A DNA stretch of 64,000 bases, taken from Ceratodon purpureus. Taxonomy: Eukaryota; Streptophyta; Bryopsida; Pseudoditrichales; Ditrichaceae. Positions 21,265-33,020 of the stretch are shown piece after piece. The DNA lies in NCBI GenBank assembly GCA_014871385.1, contig CM026421.1, forward strand, positions 12,334,603 through 12,398,602, in the 5' to 3' direction. Position numbers and translations under genes: made by a program. The number at the start of each line of letters is the position of its first letter. The first letter of the stretch is position 1. A model generated the notes under the pieces. It did not search any database. It was given only the letters and a program-made list of their open reading frames with translations, and had not been told where the DNA came from.

Positions 21265-22800
21265 AGATGGTGCCACGCTGATGCTACCGCAAAGGATTAG
21301 AGCGAGCTGTTTTTAGCATGGTTTACGTCGTCGCCGTCCAAAGCGCAGATGCTTGGTCTTTACAGGATTAGTTTATTGAGTATCCAATTTTTGGTGAATG
21401 TTTGAAACATTTAGTGTCAAGCGCCTTGAAAAATGACTACGGAATACAGTGCCCCTAAGCTCTTTTTCGACGGATCCAATTTTGTACGGCTATTATTATT
21501 TGGAATATACTTACTTGAAATCCACATTGTTGAGAGTAGTTCTCATCTTCAATGTTGTTCTTTAGCCAGTCTTGCATGGATTCACTTGGATGTTGTTGAT
21601 TGCTGAGCGGGACGTAGGAGAGATTCAGCTTTAACGTTGAAACAAGAGTCTCAGTAGGAGTGTTCCAGGGTGTTCTGCTGAAGTGCCAGCTGGAATCGCA
21701 TTTGTGACCGTCAGTGCCTTAAGCTCTTTTGTTGTGAATCTTGAGCTTCAAACTATGTTATAACCATCAATACGATTAATCTTGTTAAATCACGCCCTGC
21801 GTACATTCTAACATGTTGTTCAGTGGCGTCGAATATTTAGAACTTCAGCAGAGATGTTTCAGCTCAGGGAGAGTAATATAATATGAAAATATAGAAAGAA
21901 TAAATCCTCTTATTTGGTACTCTGTGAAAGTCAGTTCAATTTATAAAGGGTGTGTATAAAATATTTATTAATTATGTCTGATTAATCATTTTTTTAGGAT
22001 AATATGATGTTTGAAATTTTGATAATTGTGGATGCTAAATAAGAGACCTATAAATTAGTTTATATTATATTACTCAAATACTATTATTAGAACATATGGT
22101 TTTCGATATCAAGAATATTTTTTCCAGATGCTGAGTTAGTAGTCTAATTTTACAATTTTTTTAAGCCAAACCATACAGGATAATATCAAATCAATTGGCG
22201 TATGCATAAAAGTTTTATTTATTTCAGTTTATAAAAGGGAATGCTACTGTTTGATTTTATTATGATTTATAAAATAAAATTTATTTTATTAAAGGAGTGA
22301 AATATAAACTGCTAATTACTGCAGAAATTATTCAGAAATCCTGCAGTTGGTAAAATCACCCATATCTCTGACTAATAGTAAACATTGTGCTCACAAAATG
22401 GAGTGATTGTTGTAGATACAAATTAGTGAAGGTACAGAAATGCAAGAACCTCTGAACTAGCCAGATTCAATTCTATAATCCTTTCACTTCTGATATGTTT
22501 TCATTAAGTCCAAAGTGCTTCCAATTTGATATGCTGCCACTACTAATATATTTTGAATTTTGATATTCTGTAAATACTGATATGTTTTCATTTTGATATC
22601 ATTAGAATTTTTTTTCTAAGTCTTTGATTATCCAATTTTGATTTTGAAAATTGCTTTCAAATTTTTTTTGTTCTATATTTTGGTTAGTTTCATCCAACAT
22701 TTATTCTTGGATTGATATTTCTGAACTGCTAATTACAAAATTCAAGTACAATCTCAATTTTCGAGCTTTTTACACGATTTTTTCCAATTTCCATGTTTGA
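21265..22800. other. AT-rich intergenic DNA
   Basis: No gene seen. GATATGYTTTCA-type blocks at 22490-22610 recur in inverted orientation near 31330-31410, evidence of a dispersed repeat family. Confidence 0.5.
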
Positions 22801-22833
22801 ACTTCATTTTTATAAATTAGGGATTTCAAAAAC

Positions 22834-23700
22834 TACACGTCATCATGAACAACAAATTTTTTTTAATACTTGAAATTGAACTAAATAATAGGATAGTAGA
22901 GGTAAGTTGCCTTATATACCATTGAGCATCCATCATCAGTTAGACATTTATAAGAAAATAATAATTATCGTATGTTCTCAAATTGTTATTCACCTTAAAA
23001 ATAGTAGATACATCTTAGTGGTGAAAAGAGATTATGTCTTATTTGTTTTTATTCCCTTCTTTATTCCCTTCTTTATTCCCTTTATCTTTCTTCTTCTCTC
23101 CCTCTTTTCTCTCCTTCATCGGTCTTCTTGTACCCCTCTCGACCTCCGTTGTTCTTGATGACGTAGAATTTGTAGGATGTTAAATAATAAAGAGATAAAA
23201 GAAGGGACATAACGATTATAGAACATTTTTCAGTTTTATTTTATTTTTATTTTTTATTCTCTTCTTCTTTCTTCTACCTCTCAGTTTCTCTTCATCTTTC
23301 TTTAGTTCCTTCCTTTTTTTTTCTTTTTTTTTATTTAAAATTCTCTTCTTCTTTCTTGTAGCTTCCATTTCCCTTCATCTTTATCCTCTTCATATTTCTT
23401 TATTCTCTTCATCTTTCTTTATTTCCTTCGTCCTTTATTTGTTTTTTTATTCCCTTCATCTTCTTTATTCTCTTCATCTCTCTTTACTCCCTTCATATTT
23501 CCTTATTTTCTTATTTTCTTATTTTCTTTTCTTTTTTATTTTTTTTATTTTTTATTTTTTTATTTTAGTTCCCTTCTTCTTTCTTATATTCTCCATTTAC
23601 CTTGAGTATTTATTCCCTTGTTATTTCTTCTACCCTCCATTTTCCTTCATATTCCTTTATTTCCCTCCTCCCTTTTTTTTTAAATAATTTTTTAAATTCT
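22834..23700. repeat. polypyrimidine-rich repeat with a conserved GATGACGT motif
   Basis: From 23041 the plus strand is almost pure C/T for about 650 bp (CTTCTTTCTT and TTCATCTTTCTTTATT units). Embedded at 23147-23180 is TTGTTCTTGATGACGTAGAA followed by TTTGTAGGATGTT. An inverted, diverged copy of the same motif lies at 22834-22858. Two further copies, in the inverted orientation relative to 23147, lie at 31995-32035 and 32290-32325 beside a purine-rich tract. Confidence 0.7.
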
Positions 23701-24163
23701 CTTCTTCTTTCTAACTAATAGTTTATAATGTTCAGATGGACACACGCAACATGTACAAAAGAGGACCAAGTTTATGCATTCCGAAAGCATCTCTAAATTT
23801 TCAGACAGTAAAAACAATTAAGTAAAATGCTTCGTAAAACCAAAGGAGACGGACTGGACAGAACCTTTAGAAGGAAGATCAGGATTTCAAAAGTAATGGC
23901 CATTGAATAAAAAGATCAACAAGCACTAGTTCGTCTTAACCCGTAAACAAAAAGAATAATCGAGGATCATTTGTTCGTTTAGATTGCATTTACAATAGTT
24001 CAAAACTGAATCTGGAAGATTTGGATCCGAGGGTCAATCTATTGTAGTTCCAAGAGCTACGTGCTGTAGTAGAATGTGTGGATCAACATTGACATTGCTT
24101 CTGCGGACGCATGCACAGAATCCAGCAGCAAGACGTTTGCTTGAGCACATAGATAAGATCGTT

Positions 24164-25636
24164 TCACGCATCATAGGGGAAGGCTGCCACACGCTTCAAT
24201 TCCGCTAGAGTTCCATTAAGCAGTGGGCGCTGCTCCTCATTAACCTTCCCATCCCACTGCGCCACCCACGCCGGATCTAGCTGGGTCTCACAGAAGGGGC
24301 AGACGTGACGGTCGGAGTCAATGAGATCTGCCACGCAAGTGCCATGGAGGAGGCACCCACAGGATCCCAACACTGCCGCCCTTGCTACAAAACCTTTGGA
24401 GCAGATAGGACACCATTCGTTTAGGACTATAGGTTGAACTGCCGGTAAAGACTGTCGGCGTGCGTAAGGTTCCGGCAGCGGACGTGGGCGCAAAATCAGA
24501 TTCTCCTGCTTAGCTTTCTTCAAGGCGGCCTCAGCTGCATCGCGTGTAACTCTGGTGGAGTCAGAATCTGCGATGGCCATGGTGAGCGGTCCACTCTCTC
24601 CTTCGAGTAACCGTATCGTCTCGCGCGCGTCCATCAATCCTTCCTGCACAGCAACTAACTGAACGGTCAGCGCCCGCACCACCTCCACTTGGGCCTTGTA
24701 CTCTGCTGCCGTCCCTGCGCGGAAAAGTTGCCGCTGCTCCACCAAAGCTGCTGCGCTCCGTGCTTCCAAATCAAGGATCTCGTCATCTGTGCACCTGCTC
24801 AGCACAGCCAGTGCGTCAGCACGTTGACTTTCTACCACTCGCTGGGCCTCAATGGCGGTATCATGGGCAGATTGTGCCGCATCGCGGGCCCTCTGTGCTG
24901 CATCAACTACTCGCGGCGTGCAACGAATGAAGGTCGACCCCAGGGAGAGGCCCTTGATTATGTCGCACAGGCCTTCAACCTGACGACGCAAGGCAACGGG
25001 ACCAAGCTTGCGAGGATTTTTTGATGCTGTTGCAAGGCGCCGACTACGACGTCCTTGAGCTTCGGCGACCCAGTTCACATCCAAGCTCCACACGAAAGTT
25101 GCGTAAGCGGCCTTCAGGAAACGCATCGAGTAGTAAGCATTGTCGGGGCGGTGACCGTAGACCCGATAGTTATGCGTGGAGAAGAGTCGTGCCTGCTCTC
25201 TGTTGGTGCAGTTCAAGATCTCATAGCGATTTGGTTGCATGCCTGGCCTCCAAACCTCTTTTATATCCGCCTCCAAGATGTGGGGATACGCCTTGCCGAC
25301 CTCGTCTACCATAGGCCCCGAGTCACACAAGCCCACCTTGTTGTGGAAGAAGTCGTCATCGTACTCCGCATTGCGGCCTGCAAGCGCTGGAGCTGCGGCA
25401 AACATGGCGTCCTGTAGAGGGCCAGGGATTCCCGACAGGTTGAATGGCTCAAGCCACTCAGAGTTTCCAACCTCGTGCGCCAACGCAACTTCCGCCAAGT
25501 CCACGTCCTGCATTTGAGAAGATGGACCCGATCGCTCTCCTTCTTCGTCGCTGCAGTCTGATTCAGCGCCTCCAGATCGACGTCGCTGCTTGGATGGTGT
25601 GCTACCGCCACGAGACTTTCGTTTCTTAAACACCAT
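24164..25636 (-). CDS. C4HC3 RING-like protein, copy 1 of a local family
   Basis: 490 codons, one coding exon, ATG at 25636 directly after a splice acceptor (TACAG|GG, 25643/25642). Order of parts: basic, Ser-rich nuclear-type N-terminus (residues 1-25, KKRKSR and KQRRR clusters); a conserved globular block about 50-240, with LAHEVGNSEW, NYRVYGHRPDNAYYSMRFLKAA and VNWVAEAQGRRSRR; a coiled-coil-like Ala/Gln/Arg-rich middle about 245-380; then a zinc-binding finger at 409-449 with ligands C-x2-C-x13-C-x-C-x2-H-x2-C-x11-C-x2-C, followed by a conserved WVAQWDG. The ligand order C4HC3 is that of RING-CH fingers, so ubiquitin-ligase activity is plausible but unproven. It is a tandem paralogue of the gene at 28476-29948 and related to the one at 37658. 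No homologue outside this window comes to mind. Confidence 0.85.
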   Translation of the reverse strand: MVFKKRKSRGGSTPSKQRRRSGGAESDCSDEEGERSGPSSQMQDVDLAEVALAHEVGNSEWLEPFNLSGIPGPLQDAMFAAAPALAGRNAEYDDDFFHNKVGLCDSGPMVDEVGKAYPHILEADIKEVWRPGMQPNRYEILNCTNREQARLFSTHNYRVYGHRPDNAYYSMRFLKAAYATFVWSLDVNWVAEAQGRRSRRLATASKNPRKLGPVALRRQVEGLCDIIKGLSLGSTFIRCTPRVVDAAQRARDAAQSAHDTAIEAQRVVESQRADALAVLSRCTDDEILDLEARSAAALVEQRQLFRAGTAAEYKAQVEVVRALTVQLVAVQEGLMDARETIRLLEGESGPLTMAIADSDSTRVTRDAAEAALKKAKQENLILRPRPLPEPYARRQSLPAVQPIVLNEWCPICSKGFVARAAVLGSCGCLLHGTCVADLIDSDRHVCPFCETQLDPAWVAQWDGKVNEEQRPLLNGTLAELKRVAAFPYDA

Positions 25637-25642
25637 TTTTCC

Positions 25643-25845
25643 CTGTACCAGAGAAGCAGATGAAGCTCATGTTAGTTAGGAGGAGAACCAGGACCATAAA
25701 AAAACCAACGACATATGTACTGAATGGAAGTTGGAACTACACATTGCAACAAGGGAGTGTAGGAATTACCGGCACAGAGAGTCTTGGCTGAAGCAAATTG
25801 GGAGCTATTGCAATAGACGAAGACGAAGACGAAGACGATGGATAC
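25643..25845 (-). other. predicted 5' UTR intron of RING-like copy 1
   Basis: Minus-strand donor TTGAG|GTATCC (25846/25845) and acceptor GTACAG|GG (25643/25642), 203 bp. The acceptor lies 6 bp before the start codon. The paralogue at 28476 has an equivalent 206-bp intron, which supports both. Confidence 0.6.
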
Positions 25846-25919
25846 CTCAATGCGCAGCCATTGCGCCCAGTCAGGATGTCTCATCTCTGGGCGAGAAAGT
25901 CATGGAATGGCAATGACTA

Positions 25920-28475
25920 GGTAGAGTAATGAGTTTCTAGGGATGTTCAGGGTGATCCCCTTTAGTTTTAGTAGCGGTAATGATTTTAGAGTTTACGTTT
26001 TGATCAAGCCGCCTTCTACATGCATAGATGTCTATCCTTCCATTTAATTCAGAGTGGATGTGCATGGTTGAGCCAGCCTAGTTCTTAAGTACTTAATTCC
26101 TATAATGTCACCCAAAGTAGCAATGCGGTTTGTGCTAGAGTATGATGCAAGGACTCGTACAGCAGTATACAGTTTAACCAGGGGGTCTCCTCGTGGGAAC
26201 TGAGTGACATGAAATTAGTAGATTTGATATCCTGGAGCAAAGCATAATAATGAAAGTAACACCCAACTCAAATTAAATGCAATTGCTGAAAGGAAACTCT
26301 TTATTTGTAGGAATATGTGAATAAACTTAAAAGACGGATGTGAGCCAGGTGACAATGGCACATCCGGTGGAAGCATGGATGAGAAATCTTTCGTGTTTTG
26401 GGCGTTGACTCAAACTGGGCATGGACGAATACAGTTAACGAGAACATGAAATATGGTTGCATGGATGATGGCGGGATGGAATATGCCCATTGTCTAGAAT
26501 AGCAGCGAAATGAAAAAGGACAGACGAACTTAGAGTTAAGGAAGCGGGCCTAGGTTCATAGGAACTGAGAGCGGGTACATTTCATCAGCAGTACATTGTT
26601 TCTAAGGCGCATACTGTTTGTAGATGATTTCAAGTTGCCACGACATTGGAATTCAGATTTCAAATGGTTCATTAACAACAAGTAATTAAAAATATTATAA
26701 AGAAAAAAAATTTAAAATTGCAGTTGAATTACAGTACTAGATTGGCTGATAAATAGAATATTTCTTCAAGTAGTAAGAAGATATAGAGTCAAGGATGATA
26801 CCATACTTTCCACAATAAAAAATGAAATAATAATTACAAAAATAGAAAACACGTGTGATGATGAGCGTTGGCTAACAACTAGAATATTTTAGAATTTCCT
26901 AATTGACCAGAAGGCTGGTTAAGTTTACTTTAATGTCAAACAAATAAAGGGCGGATGAAGCAAGAAGAATGGATAGTGTCAAGGATGACGTCATAAGGCC
27001 TGAAGTAATTTCAAAATGATTTTTTGAAAAAAAGGTGGATCTGAAGTAAGAAGACAATGTATAGTAATAAGGGTGACATCATACTTCTCATAGTAATTTT
27101 AGAATAATTATAATAAAAAAATAAAATTTAAAAGAATTTTAAAAACGAACTAAAATAACTAGCACAATTGAATTTCTCCACTGACTCTTGAGGTAGTAAA
27201 GTTTCTTCAAGTAGTAATATAGGGAGGTAGCACGAGAAGGAGATATAGAGTCAAGGATGACATCATACTCCCAATAGTATTGTGGAAATAATAATTAAAA
27301 ATAAATAAAAATAAATAAGTAAAAAAAACACGTGTGATATTTAGCATAGGCTAGCAAATTAAAAAAAAGGGAAACACTTAATATTTAGGAAAATCAACAA
27401 ATGAGTATTTGGCTTATGATTTTGGATTCCATTTTATTGCAAACATGTTTGGAGATTAAAGTCCAGAGTATTCGCTTCTTTGTTTTTTGATTAAAATTGA
27501 AATTAAAATTAAAGTCTGATCCACGTAGTATTAGTTTTTTATTCATATGCTAATATAGAAATTAAACCCATAGTATTTGTTTTCTTAAATCTAATCCCCT
27601 ATTCATTCTCCGCTCTGAACTTAATCCATCTACTTCTCCGAAAATGCTACCACATCGACTGAACTACAACTTCTGCTCTAAAAAACAAAATAAAAACTAC
27701 AACTTATCCCGCACTGAGATCTACCATATTGGCAGCATGCAAGGAAGGTAAGAGAGCAAACTCCACCAACCACTAACATATGAAAACGGCAGGAGATTAG
27801 CTTCAAGCATGCAAGTGCATTCTGTCGCTCAAAGCACAATAACAAGCAGTCTTATGGAACTCCAAATCAACAAGTGCTACCACATCGATTGAAATACAAC
27901 TCCTCAGACACTGAAATCTACCGTACTGGCAACATGCAAGTAGGGTCACAAAGCGGAAACCATATACCAAGGACACAATATATTCTAAGCACATGGAGAG
28001 TAACTTCAAACAAGCACGGTTAAGGAACTCGAGGTCGACAAATGAATTCCACCCCACCAACTAGATTAAGGTAAGAATCAAATTCAGAGGATGACGGCAG
28101 CTCAAAGATGCTATTTGGTATACAAGTTATAACTGTGTTTATTGACCGGATAAAAGTTTATAAGACTAGTCCACTGTAGAGCGTGGGTAAAGTTCGACAA
28201 TGCTTCAAATGTTAAATCAGTCCGAAGAAGCAATGCACTGGCTTCATCTGAGATTAGCCGGTTCTATCCTAATTTTTCTTTTTGCGCACAAAGAGGCAAC
28301 CAGAGGACCCCGACTATGCACATGCCACAAACCACATCCAATGGTATCCAAAAATGCAAACATCTGGGACCAAAAAAGATCACACTATCCACAGCAACTT
28401 GCCCTGCTAACAAAAAGCTAAGATGCATCCAAAATTCTGGATTCGCGTCGAAGGAGCTGAAGCAGAGACCGCGGC
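25920..28475. other. spacer between the two RING-like paralogues, with degenerate repeats
   Basis: No gene seen. From about 26690 to 27360 a degenerate unit (AAGAAGATATAGAGTCAAGG, then ATGACATCATACT, often ending near AAACACGTGTGAT) recurs near 26770, 26955, 27045 and 27230. From 27640 to 28060 there is a direct duplication with an offset of about 235 bp, sharing GCTACCACATCGAYTGAA and ATCTACCRTAYTGGCARCATG. Confidence 0.55.
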
Positions 28476-29948
28476 TCAGGGGCAGTTGCCGAAAATTGAC
28501 GCGGACGCAATGTCCTTCAGCTTCGCAATGGTCGCTTCGACTGCGGCTTCGTGGTTCTCCTTCACGGTGCCGTCCCATTGAGCCACCCACGCTGCCTCGA
28601 ACTCCTTTTCGCAATTAGGGCACCAGTACGTTCCTTCATCGATCATCTCCGCAACACAGAGGCTGTGGAAAAGGCACCCACAGGAAGCTAAAATGGCAGC
28701 TTTTGCAACGAAACCTCTGCTGCAGATGGGACAAACTTCGTTGCCGCCGTTTTCGATGGAGGGGACAGACTGAGCAACCGGGTAATCGAAAAGGGGACGC
28801 GGACGCAACACCAAATGACCGCGTTTGGTAATCTTCAGGGCAGCTTGCGCAGCGGCGAGGTCTGACTTCGCATTGGCGTGATCAGCTTTGGCTTGGGCGA
28901 GGGGGCCCGTCTCCTCCAGGAGGGTGCGGATAGTGTCGCGTGCGCACATCTGCTGCTCCTGCAACTCTGCGAGCTGCATTGCCAAATTCCGCGCCACTTC
29001 AGCCTGCGCCTTGTAAGCCGCCGCTGTCCCGATTTTGAACAAGCTCTTCTGCAAGGTCGCCGCGGCGTTCCATTCTGCTTCCAGCTTCGCCAATCGATCG
29101 TCCGAGAGGGTGTTGACATCGTCCACTGCTTTCCGGTGTTGTCGCTCCAGATCGCGTAGTGCCCCTGCTTTCGCCACCTCCGCCGCTGCCGCAATCTCCA
29201 AGTTCTTCTCTGCTTCCTGCACAGGCGAGAGAGACGACCGGCTCGAGGATGCATCACCTGCCAAATCCACAACAATCTTACAGAGCCCCTCCACTTGCCG
29301 ACGTAGTGCAATTGGCCCCAGCTTTCGGGGGTTCTTCGTCGCGCTAGCCAAGCGCCTAGACCGACGTCCTTGCGCTTCCGCGACCCAGTTGACATCCTTC
29401 CCATGGACAAACGTAGCGAAAGCCGCCTTCAGAAAACGCATTGCGAAATAAGCATTGTCTGGCCTGTTTCCGTAGACGCGGTAGTTGTGCTGGGAGAATA
29501 ACTTCGCCTGGTCTTTGTCGGTGCACTGCGCGATCTCATAGCGGTTTGGATGCGCTCCAGCTCGCCATATCCGCTTGATGTCGTCGTCGAGGATCTCCGG
29601 GTAGACCTTCGGCACTTCATCCACCGTCGGACCTCGGTCGCAGAGTCCCACTTTCTCGTGGAAGAAAGCGTCATCGTATTCGGCGTCGCGACCTCGAAGT
29701 ACTGGCGCCGCGGCAAGCAACGTCTCGCGCAGCTCCTCTGGGATACCTGTGAGGTCGAAAGGAATGTCGAACTCGGAGTTACCGACCTCGTGCGCCAGCG
29801 CGATTTCCGCGGAGTCGATGTCAATGCCCTCCCAAAACGAGCCAGCGTTGTGCTCCTCTTCTCTAGAATCTGTAGCCGCTTCCATAGACGCAGCCTTCTT
29901 CGCAGGGGTGTTGGAGGGACCGGACTTCCTCTTCCTCTGTTGCACCAT
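28476..29948 (-). CDS. C4HC3 RING-like protein, copy 2 of a local family
   Basis: 490 codons from the ATG at 29948, exactly the length of copy 1; the frame is open further upstream only through a leader exon and a non-ATG codon, so I start at MVQQRKRKSG, 17 bp after a splice acceptor. Same architecture as copy 1: Lys/Arg-rich N-terminus, conserved block with ALAHEVGNSEFDIPFDL, HNYRVYGNRPDNAYFAMRF and VNWVAEAQGRRSRR, a longer Ala/Glu/Lys coiled coil (about 245-380), and the finger at residues 406-446 with identical ligand spacing, then WVAQWDG. The finger and the conserved block are more alike between copies than the coiled coil, the pattern expected when both proteins are still under selection. 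Tandem, same strand, about 2.8 kb apart. Confidence 0.85.
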   Translation of the reverse strand: MVQQRKRKSGPSNTPAKKAASMEAATDSREEEHNAGSFWEGIDIDSAEIALAHEVGNSEFDIPFDLTGIPEELRETLLAAAPVLRGRDAEYDDAFFHEKVGLCDRGPTVDEVPKVYPEILDDDIKRIWRAGAHPNRYEIAQCTDKDQAKLFSQHNYRVYGNRPDNAYFAMRFLKAAFATFVHGKDVNWVAEAQGRRSRRLASATKNPRKLGPIALRRQVEGLCKIVVDLAGDASSSRSSLSPVQEAEKNLEIAAAAEVAKAGALRDLERQHRKAVDDVNTLSDDRLAKLEAEWNAAATLQKSLFKIGTAAAYKAQAEVARNLAMQLAELQEQQMCARDTIRTLLEETGPLAQAKADHANAKSDLAAAQAALKITKRGHLVLRPRPLFDYPVAQSVPSIENGGNEVCPICSRGFVAKAAILASCGCLFHSLCVAEMIDEGTYWCPNCEKEFEAAWVAQWDGTVKENHEAAVEATIAKLKDIASASIFGNCP

Positions 29949-29964
29949 TGCGGCGGTACGTTCC

Positions 29965-30170
29965 CTGAGTAAACAACACCGGGTGATGGCAACATGCAAT
30001 TGGTACGAGTACTTTAACAAAAAGCAGAATACTATGCACAATGCAGTAAACACGTGAAAGCAAACAAAGGGCAAGGCAACTGACAGCAACTAGAAGACAC
30101 TGCGGTGATGAAAACAAGTGCGGGAGTGGTGGGAGTTGAGCGTGGTCTACACTGAAGTGTAGAGTAGTAC
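29965..30170 (-). other. predicted 5' UTR intron of RING-like copy 2
   Basis: Minus-strand donor CAAGAG|GTACTAC (30171/30170) and acceptor TTTACTCAG|GG (29965/29964), 206 bp, matching in place and size the 203-bp leader intron of copy 1. Confidence 0.6.
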
Positions 30171-30199
30171 CTCTTGGCATGAAGCTTCATGATGCTCGA

Positions 30200-31720
30200 T
30201 TAGGAGAGGATGCGTACAACAACCGATAATTTAATGCATGTTGAGGTTGGGACAACAAGTGCTAATTGTATGTGGGGTGATTTTCTGTAGAGATATTGGA
30301 ATGATTACAACGTCCGAGTTGATAGTTTGCTACAACAAGCCGTTCAGTGCTGCAAGTTATCAATTCTGCTTGGTGATGACAGGGCTGTAATCATACTCAT
30401 CAGTTACAAGGTGGGCACATTTCACATATGGCCTTTGTCTTCCTGATCTATGTCCTTTCGCATTCACGTGTCCAGTCAAAATGAAACTCTCACTCACGTC
30501 TAGTAGTGGAAAGCAGTTATTATAAAGCTTGAGAAAATAAGAAATGGAGATATCCGAGTACATAAAAGTTCACTGAGTCTGACTGCTTGGGCCCTATGAT
30601 ACTGATAAATTTGTAGCGTCCCATGTATGAAAGTTCATGTATGTTCGCTCAGCACTTCTTATTCATGATTAAAAAGTGAAGAAGTGTTGTTGAAACACAA
30701 TAATTCTCAGAAATTCTAATATTAAGTCCAAGAGCTGAATATATCCATGAAATAAAGGATTAGTTATCCAAAAATAAGAATTGAAACCTAAAATATCGAA
30801 AAAGAAAACCTAAAATTTTAATTACACAGTCAAGAATCATCGCTTCAAGCAAGGCCCAAGTAACCAGAAACTGTCCCAAAAATTTGGGACCGTATCAAAG
30901 TTGGCACAATGTAACTATTGAAAGCATATCAGCACGCAGACCACATTACAGCATGTCGATTTTGCAAACAAATAAAAATAGAATTCGCATGTGAACACTC
31001 CCTAGGGTTTAATTTGTATATTAGCATTGAACTGCGTCTTGTACGAAGACGTATGTTTTTTCCAATTCAAAGTAACAAATACATGAAGTTTAACTACAAA
31101 TCTGTGCGTGAGCAGCTAATACGAAGGCCGAAAATAAGAAATGAAATTTACTTTCAGAATCAAAAACGTTAGAATATCAACAAATAAATAAATTATCAAC
31201 AAGTCAGACCTAATGCAGTCGACTTTAAAAAAGAGGAATGAGCAGGGTCGAAATTAAATAACCAAGGGTGCTGAGAAATAAAAAGCATATAAAAAATTCC
31301 TTTCAATTTTGATATTGAAATACCTCTCAAAATTGAGAGCACCTCGGCTTTGACAGCATATCAAGATTGAAAGCATATTAGATTGAGCATCATCATATCA
31401 AAATTAAAGAGATATCGGAATTGAACTTGGATGTGAACATGTTTTTCATTCAGTGATGATAATTGAGTTCATTCCGTGATGATGATTGTGTTTTTTGAAT
31501 TCAAAACTTCAAATAGTTGAGATTCAAACACACAATTTGGAAAAAAATTCAGGTGGGAACCCCAGACAACGACAATGTAATTCACATTCACAATTAATAA
31601 TGCAAAAATAACAATTCAAAAAATTAGAACCTTGCCGCAATAAAAAATGCCGCAATAAAAAATGAAGTAAAAATAGAACATAAAAAAATTAGAGAATTAG
31701 ATATCCAATGTCCACTATAA
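30200..31720. other. AT-rich intergenic DNA
   Basis: Likely promoter of RING-like copy 2 at its left end, then AT-rich DNA without a gene. GATATGCTTTCAA-like blocks at 31330-31410 are inverted relatives of those near 22490-22610. Confidence 0.5.
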
Positions 31721-31729
31721 TAGAGGTAG

Positions 31730-32340
31730 AAGAGTGAGAGGGAGAGAGATAAGAATAAAGAGGAGGGAGAGGGAGAGGGGGGGGGGGGGGGGGGGGGGGG
31801 GGAAGAGAATAAAGATGGAGAGATTAAAAAAAAAATTGGGAGGTAAGGTGGGGATAAAGATAGATGAAGGGAACTGAGAAAATGAATGGAATTAAAATTA
31901 AATAAAATTAAAAAGAAAAAGAAAAAGAAAAAGAAAAAGAAAAAAATATGTTGCGTAACTGTTATATTATTTATTTATTTTTTAATTATTTTGATATGCT
32001 ATGAATTCCACGTCACAAAGAACAAGGGAGGGAGAGCGGGTGGAAGAAGAAATATGAAGGCGAGGGAGATGGAGAGGTATAGAAGAAGACAACTGGTAGG
32101 AAATGAGCTAAAAAATCGTGATAGAAGAAGAAAGCTTGAACTGTTAAAAAAAGATGAAGGAAATAAATAAAGATGAAAGGAATGTTCATATAGGAGGTAT
32201 AAGAAAGAAGAATCAATTTTTTTCTTTTTTTAAAATACAATAATAAAATATCTCCTATAACTAGATATCCCTTTTCTAATATTTTAATTTTTCAATATCC
32301 TACAAATTCCACGTCATCAAGAACAAGAGAAGGCAGGAAC
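31730..32340. repeat. purine-rich repeat with poly(G) run and two GATGACGT-type motifs
   Basis: A GA-rich tract with an uninterrupted run of 26 G at 31777-31802, an (AAAAAG)n stretch near 31910-31945, and two copies of a motif of the form ATTCCACGTCAHCAAGAACAA at about 32007-32027 and 32308-32328. It is the inverted counterpart of the pyrimidine-rich repeat at 22834-23700. Confidence 0.7.
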
Positions 32341-32541
32341 AGACGAGGAAAGGGACACAAAATTCCCTTCTTTTCATAATAAATTAATTTGGAAATTCCA
32401 ATTTATTTCTCTAGCTTGATTGATACTATTTGAAACTACTATATAATAGTTATACTTTATAAATCTACTTTGAAGGTCCCATTAAATTCTCTTAATCCTA
32501 GATTTTGAATACATGAAGAATATAAACATATATTGTTTTAA

Positions 32542-32543
<2 letters not shown>

Positions 32544-32604
<61 letters not shown>

Positions 32605-32605
32605 G
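32544..32605. repeat. (TA)n microsatellite
   Basis: About 28 uninterrupted TA units at 32544-32600. A second run lies at 32757-32806 and a third at 33511-33592, each near imperfect ATGTATA-type repeats (32900-33020). Confidence 0.95.
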
Positions 32606-32754
32606 GGTGTGTAATTACACCTACTATACATGTATTCAAATTTATTTATTCAACTATATGTGTTTGACTACTGATGCGTATACTATCTATCAAAATGAAT
32701 TTATATATGAAAGATGTGTATATATATACACACGTATTATATGTTTATTTTTAA

Positions 32755-32756
<2 letters not shown>

Positions 32757-32811
<55 letters not shown>

Positions 32812-33020
32812 TACATATATTTATACATATATATAAATGTATATATGTATGTCTATATATAAATATATCATATATCCCTTCTTTAATTTTTTACTTTTTC
32901 ATTACAGTAATGTATAATAGTAATGTATGATGTACAACAATAATGTATAAAAATAGTGTATAACAGTAATGTATGATGTATAACAATAATGGATGATGTA
33001 TTACAGTAATGTATAACAAA
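32757..33020. repeat. (TA)n microsatellite and GTAATGTAT imperfect repeats
   Basis: An uninterrupted TA run (32757-32804), then TATACATA-type units, then about nine imperfect copies of AACARTAATGTATGATGTAT-like units to 33020. Open frames through here are artefacts of the repeat. Confidence 0.85.

Noticed and set aside
23439-23687. Phe/Leu-rich frame that looks like a membrane protein
   Set aside because: It lies in a polypyrimidine tract whose TTY/CTY codons mimic hydrophobic segments.
32544-32930. 128-codon plus-strand frame rich in Tyr and Ile
   Set aside because: It is created by (TA)n microsatellites, which open all frames; no real protein composition.
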